Assembly (NCBI RefSeq): GCF_002009425.1 | Contig: NZ_CP019936.1 | Location: 2,529,297 to 2,593,296, forward strand | Direction: 5' to 3' | DNA length: 64,000 bases | From: Thiosocius teredinicola | GTDB taxonomy: Bacteria > Pseudomonadota > Gammaproteobacteria > Chromatiales > Chromatiaceae | In this document: positions 37,047 to 44,792 of the stretch, piece by piece | Layout of the letters: each line of letters opens with the position of its first letter | Position numbering within the stretch: the stretch's first letter is position 1 | Notes under the pieces: generated by a model | Seen by the model: the letters and a program-made list of their open reading frames with translations, nothing else | Databases searched by the model: none | Told to the model about the DNA's origin: nothing | Position numbers and translations under genes: made by a program

Positions 37047-37473
37047 GCGGAACCCCGCCTAACGATGCTGTAGCAGCATTGCTGCGCAGCAAATCTGTCG
37101 CAGCTTCGCTGTCCTCCGCGGCTTTGTGCAAGGCCTGACCCTCTCAGGTCGGTCGAAACGGTGCCGTTTTAACAAGGCTTGACGCGATTACGTCGCTCGC
37201 GGCCCAGGGCGACGCCAAGTAAAGCGCGCCAAACTCGCCCCACCACCTCGACACCTGACTGGCTACCAAGCCGCCTCGCCCTTGCGGCGGCGCTGTTCGC
37301 TGCGTCGCCTTTAATTCCTTTTACATGTCTTGCCGGCTGACAACGAATTTAATTCGCAAATGACGTGATCGGGTCTTCAATCGGTCCAGCAATCAGCTGT
37401 AATTTCCCGTCGGCGCGCTAAACTTTGGAATAAGTTGTATCTACACGGACGAGTTACAGCACGGAGGCTGCAA
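37047..37473. other. Hairpin-rich intergenic region
   Basis: 427 bases with several short perfect inverted repeats: ATGCTG-TAG-CAGCAT and TTGCTG-CG-CAGCAA back to back at 37065-37092, CCTGA-CCCTC-TCAGG near 37137, and GAATT-T-AATTC just before the next gene. No T-run follows the hairpins. It may hold REP-like elements or a remnant of a dispersed repeat; no gene is supported. Confidence 0.5.
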
Positions 37474-37794
37474 ATGTCACACTTATTCAACGACGATTGG
37501 TTACTGAACGAGAACATTGCCTATGCAGGCACGTTCGGCGTCAGTCAGAACAATGGTCTCGCAGGATTTCTTCCCGCGTTCCACGATACCCAGACCGGCC
37601 GCATCGAGCTGTCACGCTTTGCCGACGGTACCCCCTCGCCGATCCATCTGCTCGACGGTCTGCCGGACGATTGGATCATCCATAAGTCTGCGCAGGGACA
37701 CGTCACGGCGATCAAGCAGAGCGTTGTCGCCGGCTTCCTGTTCAACGGGAGTTTTCTGACGCGTGAGCAAGCGGCCCGTTACCGCGTTCACTGA
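37474..37794 (+). CDS. Small hypothetical protein
   Basis: A 106-residue soluble protein, start chosen after GGAGGC. It is beta-rich in appearance, with several aromatic/hydrophobic segments (LNENIAYAGTFGVSQNNGLAGFLPAF, VVAGFLFNGSFLTREQAARY) and no signal or TM segment. I recognise no domain. It is convergent with the 94-residue gene. Confidence 0.6.
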   Translation: MSHLFNDDWLLNENIAYAGTFGVSQNNGLAGFLPAFHDTQTGRIELSRFADGTPSPIHLLDGLPDDWIIHKSAQGHVTAIKQSVVAGFLFNGSFLTREQAARYRVH

Positions 37795-37810
37795 AGAACG
37801 CGACGAACCT

Positions 37811-38095
37811 TCAGTCGAACGTCAGTATTCGGGGATCTTCGTCGGGTTCAAGTAATTCAGCCTCGCTGATGTTGCCGTCGTCACCGTATCGGTAGCGGTG
37901 CTCGAACTCGACTTCTCCGTAAACCACCTTCTGTACCCCCACAAGCCGCGACTGATCATCGTAATAGCCGCGGAAGAAGGTAATGCGTTGGTCGAGGTCG
38001 TCATCGTCGAGCGGCGTTATCAACTGCAACGGCAGTGAGACGCCGGTATAAGAAGCGAAATGTTTGCGTGCGAGCGCCGGATCTTCCAGGGTCAT
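37811..38095 (-). CDS. Small acidic hypothetical protein
   Basis: A 94-residue acidic protein. Repeated Tyr-rich strands (FRGYYDDQSRLVGVQKVVYGEVEFEHRYRYGDDGNIS) suggest a small beta sheet. It starts 4 bases after the stop of the 119-residue gene on the same strand, so they form a pair. No family recognised. Confidence 0.6.
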   Translation of the reverse strand: MTLEDPALARKHFASYTGVSLPLQLITPLDDDDLDQRITFFRGYYDDQSRLVGVQKVVYGEVEFEHRYRYGDDGNISEAELLEPDEDPRILTFD

Positions 38096-38099
38096 GTCG

Positions 38100-38459
38100 T
38101 CATTGCCTTGCGGTAGCGGTTGTCGTCACAAACGACGGATCGGACAGATCGAAATGCACTTGCAGCATGTCGACCAGCGTATTGATCGCAACGTTCTCGT
38201 GTATGTCGGTGCTGCTGGAGATATCCGATTCGTCGAACTGCGGAAACTCCAGATGAATCCCACACCTGCCCTCATCCTGACCATAGGTGTAGAGATAGGC
38301 GCAGATCATCGGGTCGCCCGGTTTCTCCAATCGCACAGCTCGCGGGTCGAGGTCCTGCCGCTGCGACAACTGCAGATGATCGATACCCAGCCGGTCACCC
38401 AGCACCAACAGCACCGCCTTGATCGATTCGTCTTTGTCTAACGCCCAGATATTCATCAT
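38100..38459 (-). CDS. Hypothetical protein paired with the 94-residue gene
   Basis: A 119-residue soluble, acidic protein starting MMNIWALDKDESIKAVLLV. It is a mixed alpha/beta polypeptide with GDPMICAYLYTYGQDEGRCGIHLEFPQ in the middle. Either of the first two Met could be the start. Its coupling to the gene downstream suggests a shared process; function unknown. Confidence 0.6.
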   Translation of the reverse strand: MMNIWALDKDESIKAVLLVLGDRLGIDHLQLSQRQDLDPRAVRLEKPGDPMICAYLYTYGQDEGRCGIHLEFPQFDESDISSSTDIHENVAINTLVDMLQVHFDLSDPSFVTTTATARQ

Positions 38460-38501
38460 TCACCTATCTCCAATTGCATCGGCAACTTCGGCGTTACAAC
38501 T

Positions 38502-38924
38502 TCAACCGCCGATCAGGTACTCGTACGCCAGCCGCAGCAGCTGCAGTTCGATCGGCGGCAACATCCGCGCCTCCGGCAACTCAACGAATTCAGCATCACC
38601 CACGGCTTGAAACGGCGGATCGATAGCCGTGAATCCGGCGAGAAAGACCGAGACCGGCCCGCCCGGTACGTCGACCAACGCGTGAAAATCGCCCATCGCC
38701 TCGAGGCTGCCTGCGGGCAGGCCGAGGCGTTGCTCAGCCCGATGCGTCAATGCGCCGGGATGCATCGCCACCTTGCCCACCGGTCTTTTTTCGACCAGCT
38801 GTGCCAGCGTCGGCAGCGGCGAAAACCCGCACACCGTTTGCTGCGACAAAATCAGAAAGCGCGTGCGTGCACTGATCCGCTGTTTATGAAACATGATCAA
38901 GCGCGGATCCGTCGATCGAGTCAT
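38502..38924 (-). CDS. Conserved-looking hypothetical protein near the NafY-like gene
   Basis: A 140-residue protein with a compact N-terminal signature (RTRFLILSQQTVCGFSPLPTLAQLVEKR) and a proline-rich C-terminal end (IDPPFQAVGDAEFVELPEARMLPPIE). The frame extends to a TTG at 38969, but the ATG gives a more natural start. It is divergent from the NafY-like gene, so a link to nitrogenase accessory functions is possible but unproven. No domain assigned. Confidence 0.62.
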   Translation of the reverse strand: MTRSTDPRLIMFHKQRISARTRFLILSQQTVCGFSPLPTLAQLVEKRPVGKVAMHPGALTHRAEQRLGLPAGSLEAMGDFHALVDVPGGPVSVFLAGFTAIDPPFQAVGDAEFVELPEARMLPPIELQLLRLAYEYLIGG

Positions 38925-39180
38925 GGTTGAAGCGCAATCCGACACTGAGAAATTCGGAGCGAAAAGCAAGCAAGGCTTGGGCCATGGCCATACGTGATAG
39001 CGAGCACGAGAAATCAGCGGCTTGCATGCAAACGCCTTAGTGCCTTTGCGACAAACGGGTTTACATGGCAGCGCACATTGTCTGCTTCCCTACCCGCGAA
39101 CATTGCGCCGATCATCCCGCGCGATCGACGTCTGCTTTACGACAAACCCTCCCGTGTTGCTACGCATGAACGGCGAGAAA

Positions 39181-39196
39181 TGTCGGTTCAGCGACA
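39181..39196. promoter_or_regulatory. Possible NifA-type upstream activator site
   Basis: TGT-N10-ACA with five-base symmetry (TGTCG...CGACA). About 45 bases downstream a TGGCAG-N5-CTACA sequence resembles a sigma-54 promoter but has AC instead of GC at -12. The motif is short and occurs by chance, so this is weak. Confidence 0.25.
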
Positions 39197-39432
39197 ATCG
39201 CTGCTGGATGCTGAGAGGGTTTGCTTTGCTGAATCAACCGCTTGGCAGGTTTTCTACAGTGTGGAACCGAACTTGCTAAATCTCGCCTAAGCGGTGCGAC
39301 CAAAGCAGGATCCCGGCGATAGCCACCCGCGCGCCGATAGTGCGCCGACGAACCGACGCTGTCGCCCGCCCTGTCTCGGCAATCGACGCCGCAGGCCAGG
39401 ATTGGTCCCACGCTTGGAACAAGAGGTAATGC

Positions 39433-40164
39433 ATGAGCGGAATGAACATCGATCGTGATACGGCACTGCGTATCGCATTGGCTGCCCGTACCCTGCCGGA
39501 CGTCGACCTACCCACACTTATCGAACTCCTCAACGATCGGCTGGGCCCACCGCTCGACCTTGAAAAGCTCTCGCGTATCACCGTGACCGACCTCAAGACC
39601 GGCATCGGCAGTCATGACGGCGAAGAAGACGGTGAAGACTTCGGCGGCCGCGATGGTCTCGAGCCGATCAAGCTCGCGGTGCGAGTGTTATGGGGTGAAA
39701 CCACCGAAGACGAAAACCTGCCGACGCCCGCGAGCTATGCCGAAGGTGACATGCCCGGCTCGATCCGGGTTGCCGTCGCATCCAACAGCGGCGCGGCACT
39801 CGACGGACACTTCGGCTCATGTCTGCGCTACCTGGTGTACCAGGTGTCTTCCGAAGAAGTGCGCCTGGTCGACATACGCTCAGCCATCGAGGCCGACTAC
39901 GCGGAAGACAAGAACGGTTTCCGCGTTGGTCTGATCAAAGACTGCCAGGTGCTGTATGTCGTCTCGGTCGGCGGACCGGCCGCAGCCAAGATCATCCGCG
40001 CCGACATCTACCCGATGAAGAAGATCGAAGGCGGTGAAGCCGCCGACGTAGTCAGCGAGCTCAAGGCAGTCATGGCAGGTACCCCGCCGCCTTGGCTGGC
40101 GAAGGTCCTGGGTGTCGCCAATGCCGATCGCTTCAAGTATTACAAAGGCGTCGAAGAGGCTTGA
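39433..40164 (+). CDS. NafY-like FeMo-cofactor-binding family protein
   Basis: A 243-residue protein with an N-terminal helical domain (residues 1-65) and a C-terminal dinitrogenase iron-molybdenum cofactor binding domain (~110-220). The latter shows IRVAVASNSG and the signature DGHFGSCLRYLVYQVS (His, Cys). Size and two-domain order match NafY (gamma) of Azotobacter, which holds FeMo-co for insertion into apo-dinitrogenase. The start follows AAGAGGT. No structural nif genes are in the window; stand-alone NifX/NafY-like proteins also occur in non-diazotrophs. Confidence 0.75.
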   Translation: MSGMNIDRDTALRIALAARTLPDVDLPTLIELLNDRLGPPLDLEKLSRITVTDLKTGIGSHDGEEDGEDFGGRDGLEPIKLAVRVLWGETTEDENLPTPASYAEGDMPGSIRVAVASNSGAALDGHFGSCLRYLVYQVSSEEVRLVDIRSAIEADYAEDKNGFRVGLIKDCQVLYVVSVGGPAAAKIIRADIYPMKKIEGGEAADVVSELKAVMAGTPPPWLAKVLGVANADRFKYYKGVEEA

Positions 40165-40209
40165 TGTTGCGCATCGGCGTCGGACGCCGGTCGTCAGCAC
40201 AACGCTAAC

Positions 40210-40830
40210 ATGTTGACAGCAGACCGCAGCAACACGTCGCCCGATAATCGACACGCAACCGAGCAGGTCGATCCGACACTCCTGAAGCTGCTGGCTCCGC
40301 CCTACGACCGTGCACAATGCCAGGCATTGCTGCAGCAATTGCTCGACCGCGTTGAGTGGCAGCACGAGTACATTGCGTTCGGGCGAAGATTCTCGGTACC
40401 GCGCGTCCAGGCATGGTACGCGGATGACGGCACCAACTATCGTTATAGCAACGACTTCTTGCAACGTCGTGATTGGATACCGCTGCTTGCGGACATCAAG
40501 GCAGACGTGGAACGGATCACCGCCCATGCCTTCAATGCCGTATTGCTAACCTATTATCGCGACGGCGACGATCACGTGACGTTGCACGCTGACGATGAGC
40601 CTGAATTGGGAGACTCCCCGACGATCGCCTCATTGAGCCTGGGTGCCGCGCGCCGTTTCGAATTCAGATTGAAATCCGGTGGCGCGATGCACGGCATCGA
40701 TCTGTACGACGGTGATCTGCTACTGATGCAGCCGGAGTTTCAGCGCCTGTGGTTGCATGGCGTGCCGCAACAACCGTCGGTAAAGGAAGCGCGCATCAAC
40801 CTGACGTTTCGCAACGTCTTGACCGCTTAG
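40210..40830 (+). CDS. alkB: AlkB-family 2-oxoglutarate/Fe(II) dioxygenase
   Basis: A 206-residue demethylase that removes alkyl groups from DNA or RNA bases. Iron ligands are His126 and Asp128 in VTLHADDEPELG and His183 in LWLHGVP. The 2-oxoglutarate-binding Arg lies in ARINLTFR (195/201). The PTIASLSLGAARRFEFR segment is typical. The sequence pattern resembles the ALKBH2/3-like bacterial group more than E. coli AlkB itself. It starts 46 bases after the NafY-like stop and may be transcribed with it. Confidence 0.92.
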   Translation: MLTADRSNTSPDNRHATEQVDPTLLKLLAPPYDRAQCQALLQQLLDRVEWQHEYIAFGRRFSVPRVQAWYADDGTNYRYSNDFLQRRDWIPLLADIKADVERITAHAFNAVLLTYYRDGDDHVTLHADDEPELGDSPTIASLSLGAARRFEFRLKSGGAMHGIDLYDGDLLLMQPEFQRLWLHGVPQQPSVKEARINLTFRNVLTA

Positions 40831-40881
40831 GCGACCGCGCGAGCAACACCGGTCGGCAAGCTACAAGGCGCGCAAACCCGG

Positions 40882-41526
40882 TTACAGATTGACACTGCTC
40901 CCCTTGGTACCGACAGCGCGCGTAGTCGTCGGCTCTTGATAGGTTGTCTGATCCGGCCACTGTTCTTTGCCCACCCGGCACGCAATACCACGCCGTATCT
41001 CGATGCTGTCGGCATCCTCGATCCGCTCTTCGTACTCACGACAGAACCGATCGTCGTCGGTGCGGAAGGTTTTGAGCGGCTTAACGGCCACCCGGGCATG
41101 ACCGGCCGGCTCGACCCAAGACACCGCCGTACCGCTCGGCACGTTTTCGAGCGTGCTCTGGCGAAGCTTCGCGATCTCCAGCTGCATCTCGGCCAGGCGC
41201 AGATTGAGTTCATCTTCGTGCAGCGCATGCCGGGTGACGATGACCGCGACAACCGCCAATCCTGCAGCCAGTGACAACGGAATGGCAAAACGCTGAAACC
41301 AGGGCTTACTGGGCTTGCGGGCAGCACGCTGCAAAGCCAGTGGCAGTGGCGCATCCAACAAGGCATCGTAGGCCGTTTTCAGCGCTTCGTCCGATCGCCG
41401 TAGCGATTGCCAGAAGGCGAATGCCTCGTCGTCGGTATCGATCAACTGTCGCACGCGCTCTTGCTGCAAAACATCCAGCTCGCCGTCATGATAGGCGTTG
41501 ATCAAATGCATTTGTTGTTCGTTCAT
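40882..41526 (-). CDS. Anti-sigma factor, single TM
   Basis: A 214-residue membrane protein. The cytosolic N terminus (residues 1-75) begins MHLINAYHDGELD, the classic anti-sigma helical start, followed by one TM helix (~83-101) and a periplasmic part with a coiled-coil-like segment (LRLAEMQLEIAKLRQS) and two Cys. It overlaps the ECF sigma gene by four bases (ATGA). It probably releases the sigma factor on an envelope signal. Confidence 0.88.
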   Translation of the reverse strand: MNEQQMHLINAYHDGELDVLQQERVRQLIDTDDEAFAFWQSLRRSDEALKTAYDALLDAPLPLALQRAARKPSKPWFQRFAIPLSLAAGLAVVAVIVTRHALHEDELNLRLAEMQLEIAKLRQSTLENVPSGTAVSWVEPAGHARVAVKPLKTFRTDDDRFCREYEERIEDADSIEIRRGIACRVGKEQWPDQTTYQEPTTTRAVGTKGSSVNL

Positions 41527-42044
41527 TCTGCTGCTCCCAGGGGAACTTTTTCCACATCGTCTGCCAGCAGGTCCATCAAGGCTTTTCGCCCTCGAACAAT
41601 CCTGCTCGTCACGGTGCCCATCGGCACCTCCAGCACGTCGGCAGCCTCTTTGTACGACAGGCCTTCCACGCAGATCAGCATCAGCACCGAGCGGTGCTCC
41701 TCGGAAAGCTCCTGCATCGCCAAGTGAACCTCATGCAGCGCCAGTTGCTGATCCAATACGTTTACGCCCATGCCCTGAATCTCGGTGATCTCACGAACGG
41801 ACTCCACGCTGCGGTCTCGCGCCTTTTGCGCGCGAATACTGTCGACATGCAGATTTCGAATCACCTGGTACAGCCAGCTATCTAGCCGGGTGTCCGGCTT
41901 TAATCTGCTGTGATGCTTCAACAGCCGCTCGCACGCGATCTGAACCAACTCGTCGCCACGGTCGACCGCGCCGGTCAACCCGGTGGCAAAACGCCGCATG
42001 CGCGGAAGTAGCTCGATCAGTTGTTCGTTTAGATCCCTGTGCAC
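41523..42044 (-). CDS. ECF-type RNA polymerase sigma factor
   Basis: A 173-residue ECF sigma factor. Region 2 is around LVQIACERLLKHHSRLKPDTRLDSWLYQVIRNLHVDSIR and region 4 around LSEEHRSVLMLICVEGLSYKEAADVLEVPMGTVTSRIVRGR. It is the first gene of a two-gene unit with the anti-sigma factor. It is unlike the 34.5 kb sigma factor in both sequence and partner type, so the two are separate systems. Confidence 0.93.
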   Translation of the reverse strand: MHRDLNEQLIELLPRMRRFATGLTGAVDRGDELVQIACERLLKHHSRLKPDTRLDSWLYQVIRNLHVDSIRAQKARDRSVESVREITEIQGMGVNVLDQQLALHEVHLAMQELSEEHRSVLMLICVEGLSYKEAADVLEVPMGTVTSRIVRGRKALMDLLADDVEKVPLGAAE

Positions 42045-42243
42045 GTCGCTTTCCGCGCGAATTCAGACGTTCTCATCTTGCAAACGTTGCAGATGGTGGA
42101 TTTCATCCGTCGGGCCGTAGAATGGGGAATCAGCACGGTAGCGTCGGCCGGGACACAGAAGGCCCTGCAGACGCGGATGAAAACCTACCGCGCACTCGTT
42201 ACCTTGTTAGGATACTTGGCAACCCATCAGAGCGCGAACCAGC

Positions 42244-42639
42244 ATGCCCGAACGGCCGAACCGCCAGAATGCGCCGCATTTCCCGAATACACCGCCGTCA
42301 CGCCTGACCGCATTTGCGGCGCAGGCCCGACCGGCTTGGTTGTCGCTCAGCTTGCTGTTGATCCTGTTGCCGGGCGTCGCGCTGCTTCCGGCAGCCGCTG
42401 GCGCTGCGCAGCAAAAGCCCGATCCCACCGCTGAAAGCCTGACCGACGCCCCTTCGGCAAACACGGAGCATGCCGACGACCTTGATGACGGAGAGGGCGA
42501 CGGTGACGACGGTTCCAGCAGACTCGGACAAGACGATCCCACTGCAAAACGCTACCCAGCCGAACTGCGGCCTGTTTCGCCCGAAGAGGAGCGAGCGCTG
42601 CTGGGCGATTGGGGCGATTCCGACGACGGAGAAGACTGA
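42244..42639 (+). CDS. Hypothetical exported acidic protein
   Basis: A 131-residue protein with a hydrophobic segment (residues ~32-54) after a basic N terminus, then a very acidic disordered tail (EHADDLDDGEGDGDDGSSRLGQDDP) and a short C-terminal EEERALLGDWGDSDD. The ATG lacks a strong Shine-Dalgarno. The role is unknown; it could be a membrane-anchored acidic tail. Confidence 0.5.
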   Translation: MPERPNRQNAPHFPNTPPSRLTAFAAQARPAWLSLSLLLILLPGVALLPAAAGAAQQKPDPTAESLTDAPSANTEHADDLDDGEGDGDDGSSRLGQDDPTAKRYPAELRPVSPEEERALLGDWGDSDDGED

Positions 42640-42757
42640 ACGCGGACAGTCGCCGCGCTACGGCACGCCCGGCCGGTTAACCTCGACTACCCCCGACAGG
42701 AATCTACAGTCGCGCCGGCGATGCGGTTGGCGAACGTGCCGCCCGTTACTAGTGACT

Positions 42758-43168
42758 TCAGTGTTTCGCCAGTGCGTTGCCCGCGACGAAATAGCGGTAG
42801 CGGACCAGTCTTTCCTGGTTGCCCGACTCGTCCGGGCGCACCTTGTAGTACGTGTCATCGCGTTTGACGATGTGTCGGCACTTCGGCGGCTTTTTGTTGA
42901 ACGACAGGCAGATCATTCCGTCATCGCGAATCGACCATTTACCCAGGCGTTTCGTCCATAGGCGCTCCTGGATCGCGCGGCCGTCGGGATGGTAGTAGGT
43001 GAAACTCGTGAACTTGGTGTTCAGGTTGTAGGACTCCACGGTATTGCCGACAAACAGTCGTTCGACATCCGCACGACTCAAGGCGCCCGCCCCGCTCTTC
43101 AGCGGCGTTGTCTGGCAACCCTGCAGGATCGCGGCGGCAAGTAGAGTAACGATGACTGACTTATACAT
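42758..43168 (-). CDS. Putative lipoprotein
   Basis: A 136-residue protein with a lipobox (LQGC, Cys18) after a short signal sequence; mature residue 2 is Gln, so outer-membrane sorting is expected. The mature part has a beta-rich core with SFTYYHPDGRAIQERLWTKRLGKWSIRDDGMICLSF. It is the last gene of the minus-strand run from the DUF1611 gene, 59 bases after the previous stop. Function unknown. Confidence 0.75.
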   Translation of the reverse strand: MYKSVIVTLLAAAILQGCQTTPLKSGAGALSRADVERLFVGNTVESYNLNTKFTSFTYYHPDGRAIQERLWTKRLGKWSIRDDGMICLSFNKKPPKCRHIVKRDDTYYKVRPDESGNQERLVRYRYFVAGNALAKH

Positions 43169-43227
43169 AGTTTCCAGGCTCACTGGGTGATCACACGCGG
43201 CTCACGCAAAGCGATCTGCCGCGCTTG

Positions 43228-43899
43228 CTAGTCTTCGCGAATATCACGAACCAATTTCGACAGGCGCTCGTAAGAAGCTTGCCCAGGCGGAAGAATCGCC
43301 GCGACCTCGCGGGTACGGGTCTTGTCGCGATACCGGCGTTCCCGTTTCACGACCAACTCCAGTTCGCGGCTGTAAGCAAAGTCCAGCTGTTCCTTGACGA
43401 CCTTGTGCCAAAACTTCCGGTGCACGATAAATCGGATGCAGCGGAACTGCTCGACCCGGCGGTCGACCCCGAGCACGCGGACGCTTGCATTACCGGTGCG
43501 TTGACACTCCCACCGACGTTCCGACCGTCGCCCATCGTCGCGGATGCGCGATACCGTGAACTCGACCGCTTGGCCTGCCCCCAGCTTGTCGATTGTGGCG
43601 GGATCGCCGCTGCTTATCGGCTGACGGTAGCCCTTTCCGCTTACCAGGCTGATTCGTTCCAACACCGGCACGATGGGATTCTTCGACTTGACGTAGCGTC
43701 GTTTGCGGTCGTCTTCCCAGATCAGCTTGCCATCCTGTTCGCCCAGAAAGCGTTCGACCTTGCCATCCGAATAAACGACGACACTACCTACCGAGAGCCC
43801 GGCTTGGGCAATACCGGCCCACAACAACAGGCCAAACATCGCAGCAATCTGCCACGGGCCGTTCAATTGTCTTTGTCGATCGTTTACTCGAATGCTCAT
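43228..43899 (-). CDS. Secreted protein of the ABC-exporter operon
   Basis: A 223-residue protein with a signal peptide (residues ~1-34, ending IAQA). The mature portion starts with an SH3-like strand set (GSVVVYSDGKVERFLGEQDGKLIWEDDRKRRYVKSKNP) and continues beta-rich and basic with two Cys. The ATG overlaps the stop of the hydrolase gene. It may be a periplasmic partner or assembly factor for the exported product; no family is recognised. Confidence 0.68.
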   Translation of the reverse strand: MSIRVNDRQRQLNGPWQIAAMFGLLLWAGIAQAGLSVGSVVVYSDGKVERFLGEQDGKLIWEDDRKRRYVKSKNPIVPVLERISLVSGKGYRQPISSGDPATIDKLGAGQAVEFTVSRIRDDGRRSERRWECQRTGNASVRVLGVDRRVEQFRCIRFIVHRKFWHKVVKEQLDFAYSRELELVVKRERRYRDKTRTREVAAILPPGQASYERLSKLVRDIRED

Positions 43900-44792
43900 G
43901 TTACGTTTTCCACTGTCTGGCACTGCTGCTCCGGATTCATTGAAGCTTCGCTCCATCTGCGCGAAACCACTTCCAATTCACCGTACAGATGCGAAAAAAC
44001 CCGATCGGCCAGTGAACCTGCGTGTACCGCCTGGCTGAATGAATGCCCGACACCGTTGAGGAGATCGAGATCAACCTTCGGCATCAGCCCGTGTCGGCTC
44101 GCATAGCGATTCATCGCCGCCTGCCAGGCACGTGCGCGTTCAACCCGATTGTTGCCTTGCGTTCTGCACACAACTTCAGACAAATTCAGTTCCTCATCGT
44201 CATTCTTGTCATCCTGATCGCCTACCAGCACCAAGGTCGGCATACGCGTCGCCGACTTGGCACTGAGCCGCACGGCATCGAGACCGCGCGCATTGGCGAT
44301 CCCGTGCGGGTAAGCCAACGAATCGTCGGGCATCGTGTACCACCCTGCCGCACCCAGTACCATGCGCCTGACCCGTGTTCCGTGGGCCATGGCAAAGCGA
44401 TGGACGAACTGCGCACCGCCGGAGAACCCGAAAAAGTCGACGCAGGACGTGTCGCAACCGATGTGCAGTGCCACCTCGTTCAGCACCCGGATCAAAGCAA
44501 GATCGGCACGCGGGCCATGCTTTCGACGACCGAGTCGTTGGTAATCGCGAAAGTCGCGGTTGGTGAACAACGGTGCAATCAGCAATGCACCATAACGATC
44601 GGCCAGCGGCCGAAACAGTTGGATGTGCTCTTCGGCATTGCGCGACACGCCATGCACGCTGACCAGAATCCGTCGGTGCTGCGCGTGCGACGAAGGCCGA
44701 TACAGGTAGTAATCGATCTCGGGCGACGAGAACGACGTTGCCCTGATCACCCGGTCGACTTGCGCGGTCAATGATCGATCGTCACTACGCAT
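43896..44792 (-). CDS. Alpha/beta hydrolase, PHB-depolymerase/LpqC-like
   Basis: A 298-residue cytosolic hydrolase. Oxyanion strand ILVSVHGVSRNAEEH; nucleophile GFSGGAQFVHRF (Ser in GFSGG); acid in LVLVGDQDDKND; His in LNGVGHSFS. No signal peptide. It resembles the poly(3-hydroxybutyrate) depolymerase/feruloyl-esterase-like group, but nothing here points to PHB. It overlaps the ABC gene by eight bases upstream and the secreted protein by four downstream, so it is part of one translational unit. Confidence 0.82.
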   Translation of the reverse strand: MRSDDRSLTAQVDRVIRATSFSSPEIDYYLYRPSSHAQHRRILVSVHGVSRNAEEHIQLFRPLADRYGALLIAPLFTNRDFRDYQRLGRRKHGPRADLALIRVLNEVALHIGCDTSCVDFFGFSGGAQFVHRFAMAHGTRVRRMVLGAAGWYTMPDDSLAYPHGIANARGLDAVRLSAKSATRMPTLVLVGDQDDKNDDEELNLSEVVCRTQGNNRVERARAWQAAMNRYASRHGLMPKVDLDLLNGVGHSFSQAVHAGSLADRVFSHLYGELEVVSRRWSEASMNPEQQCQTVENVT

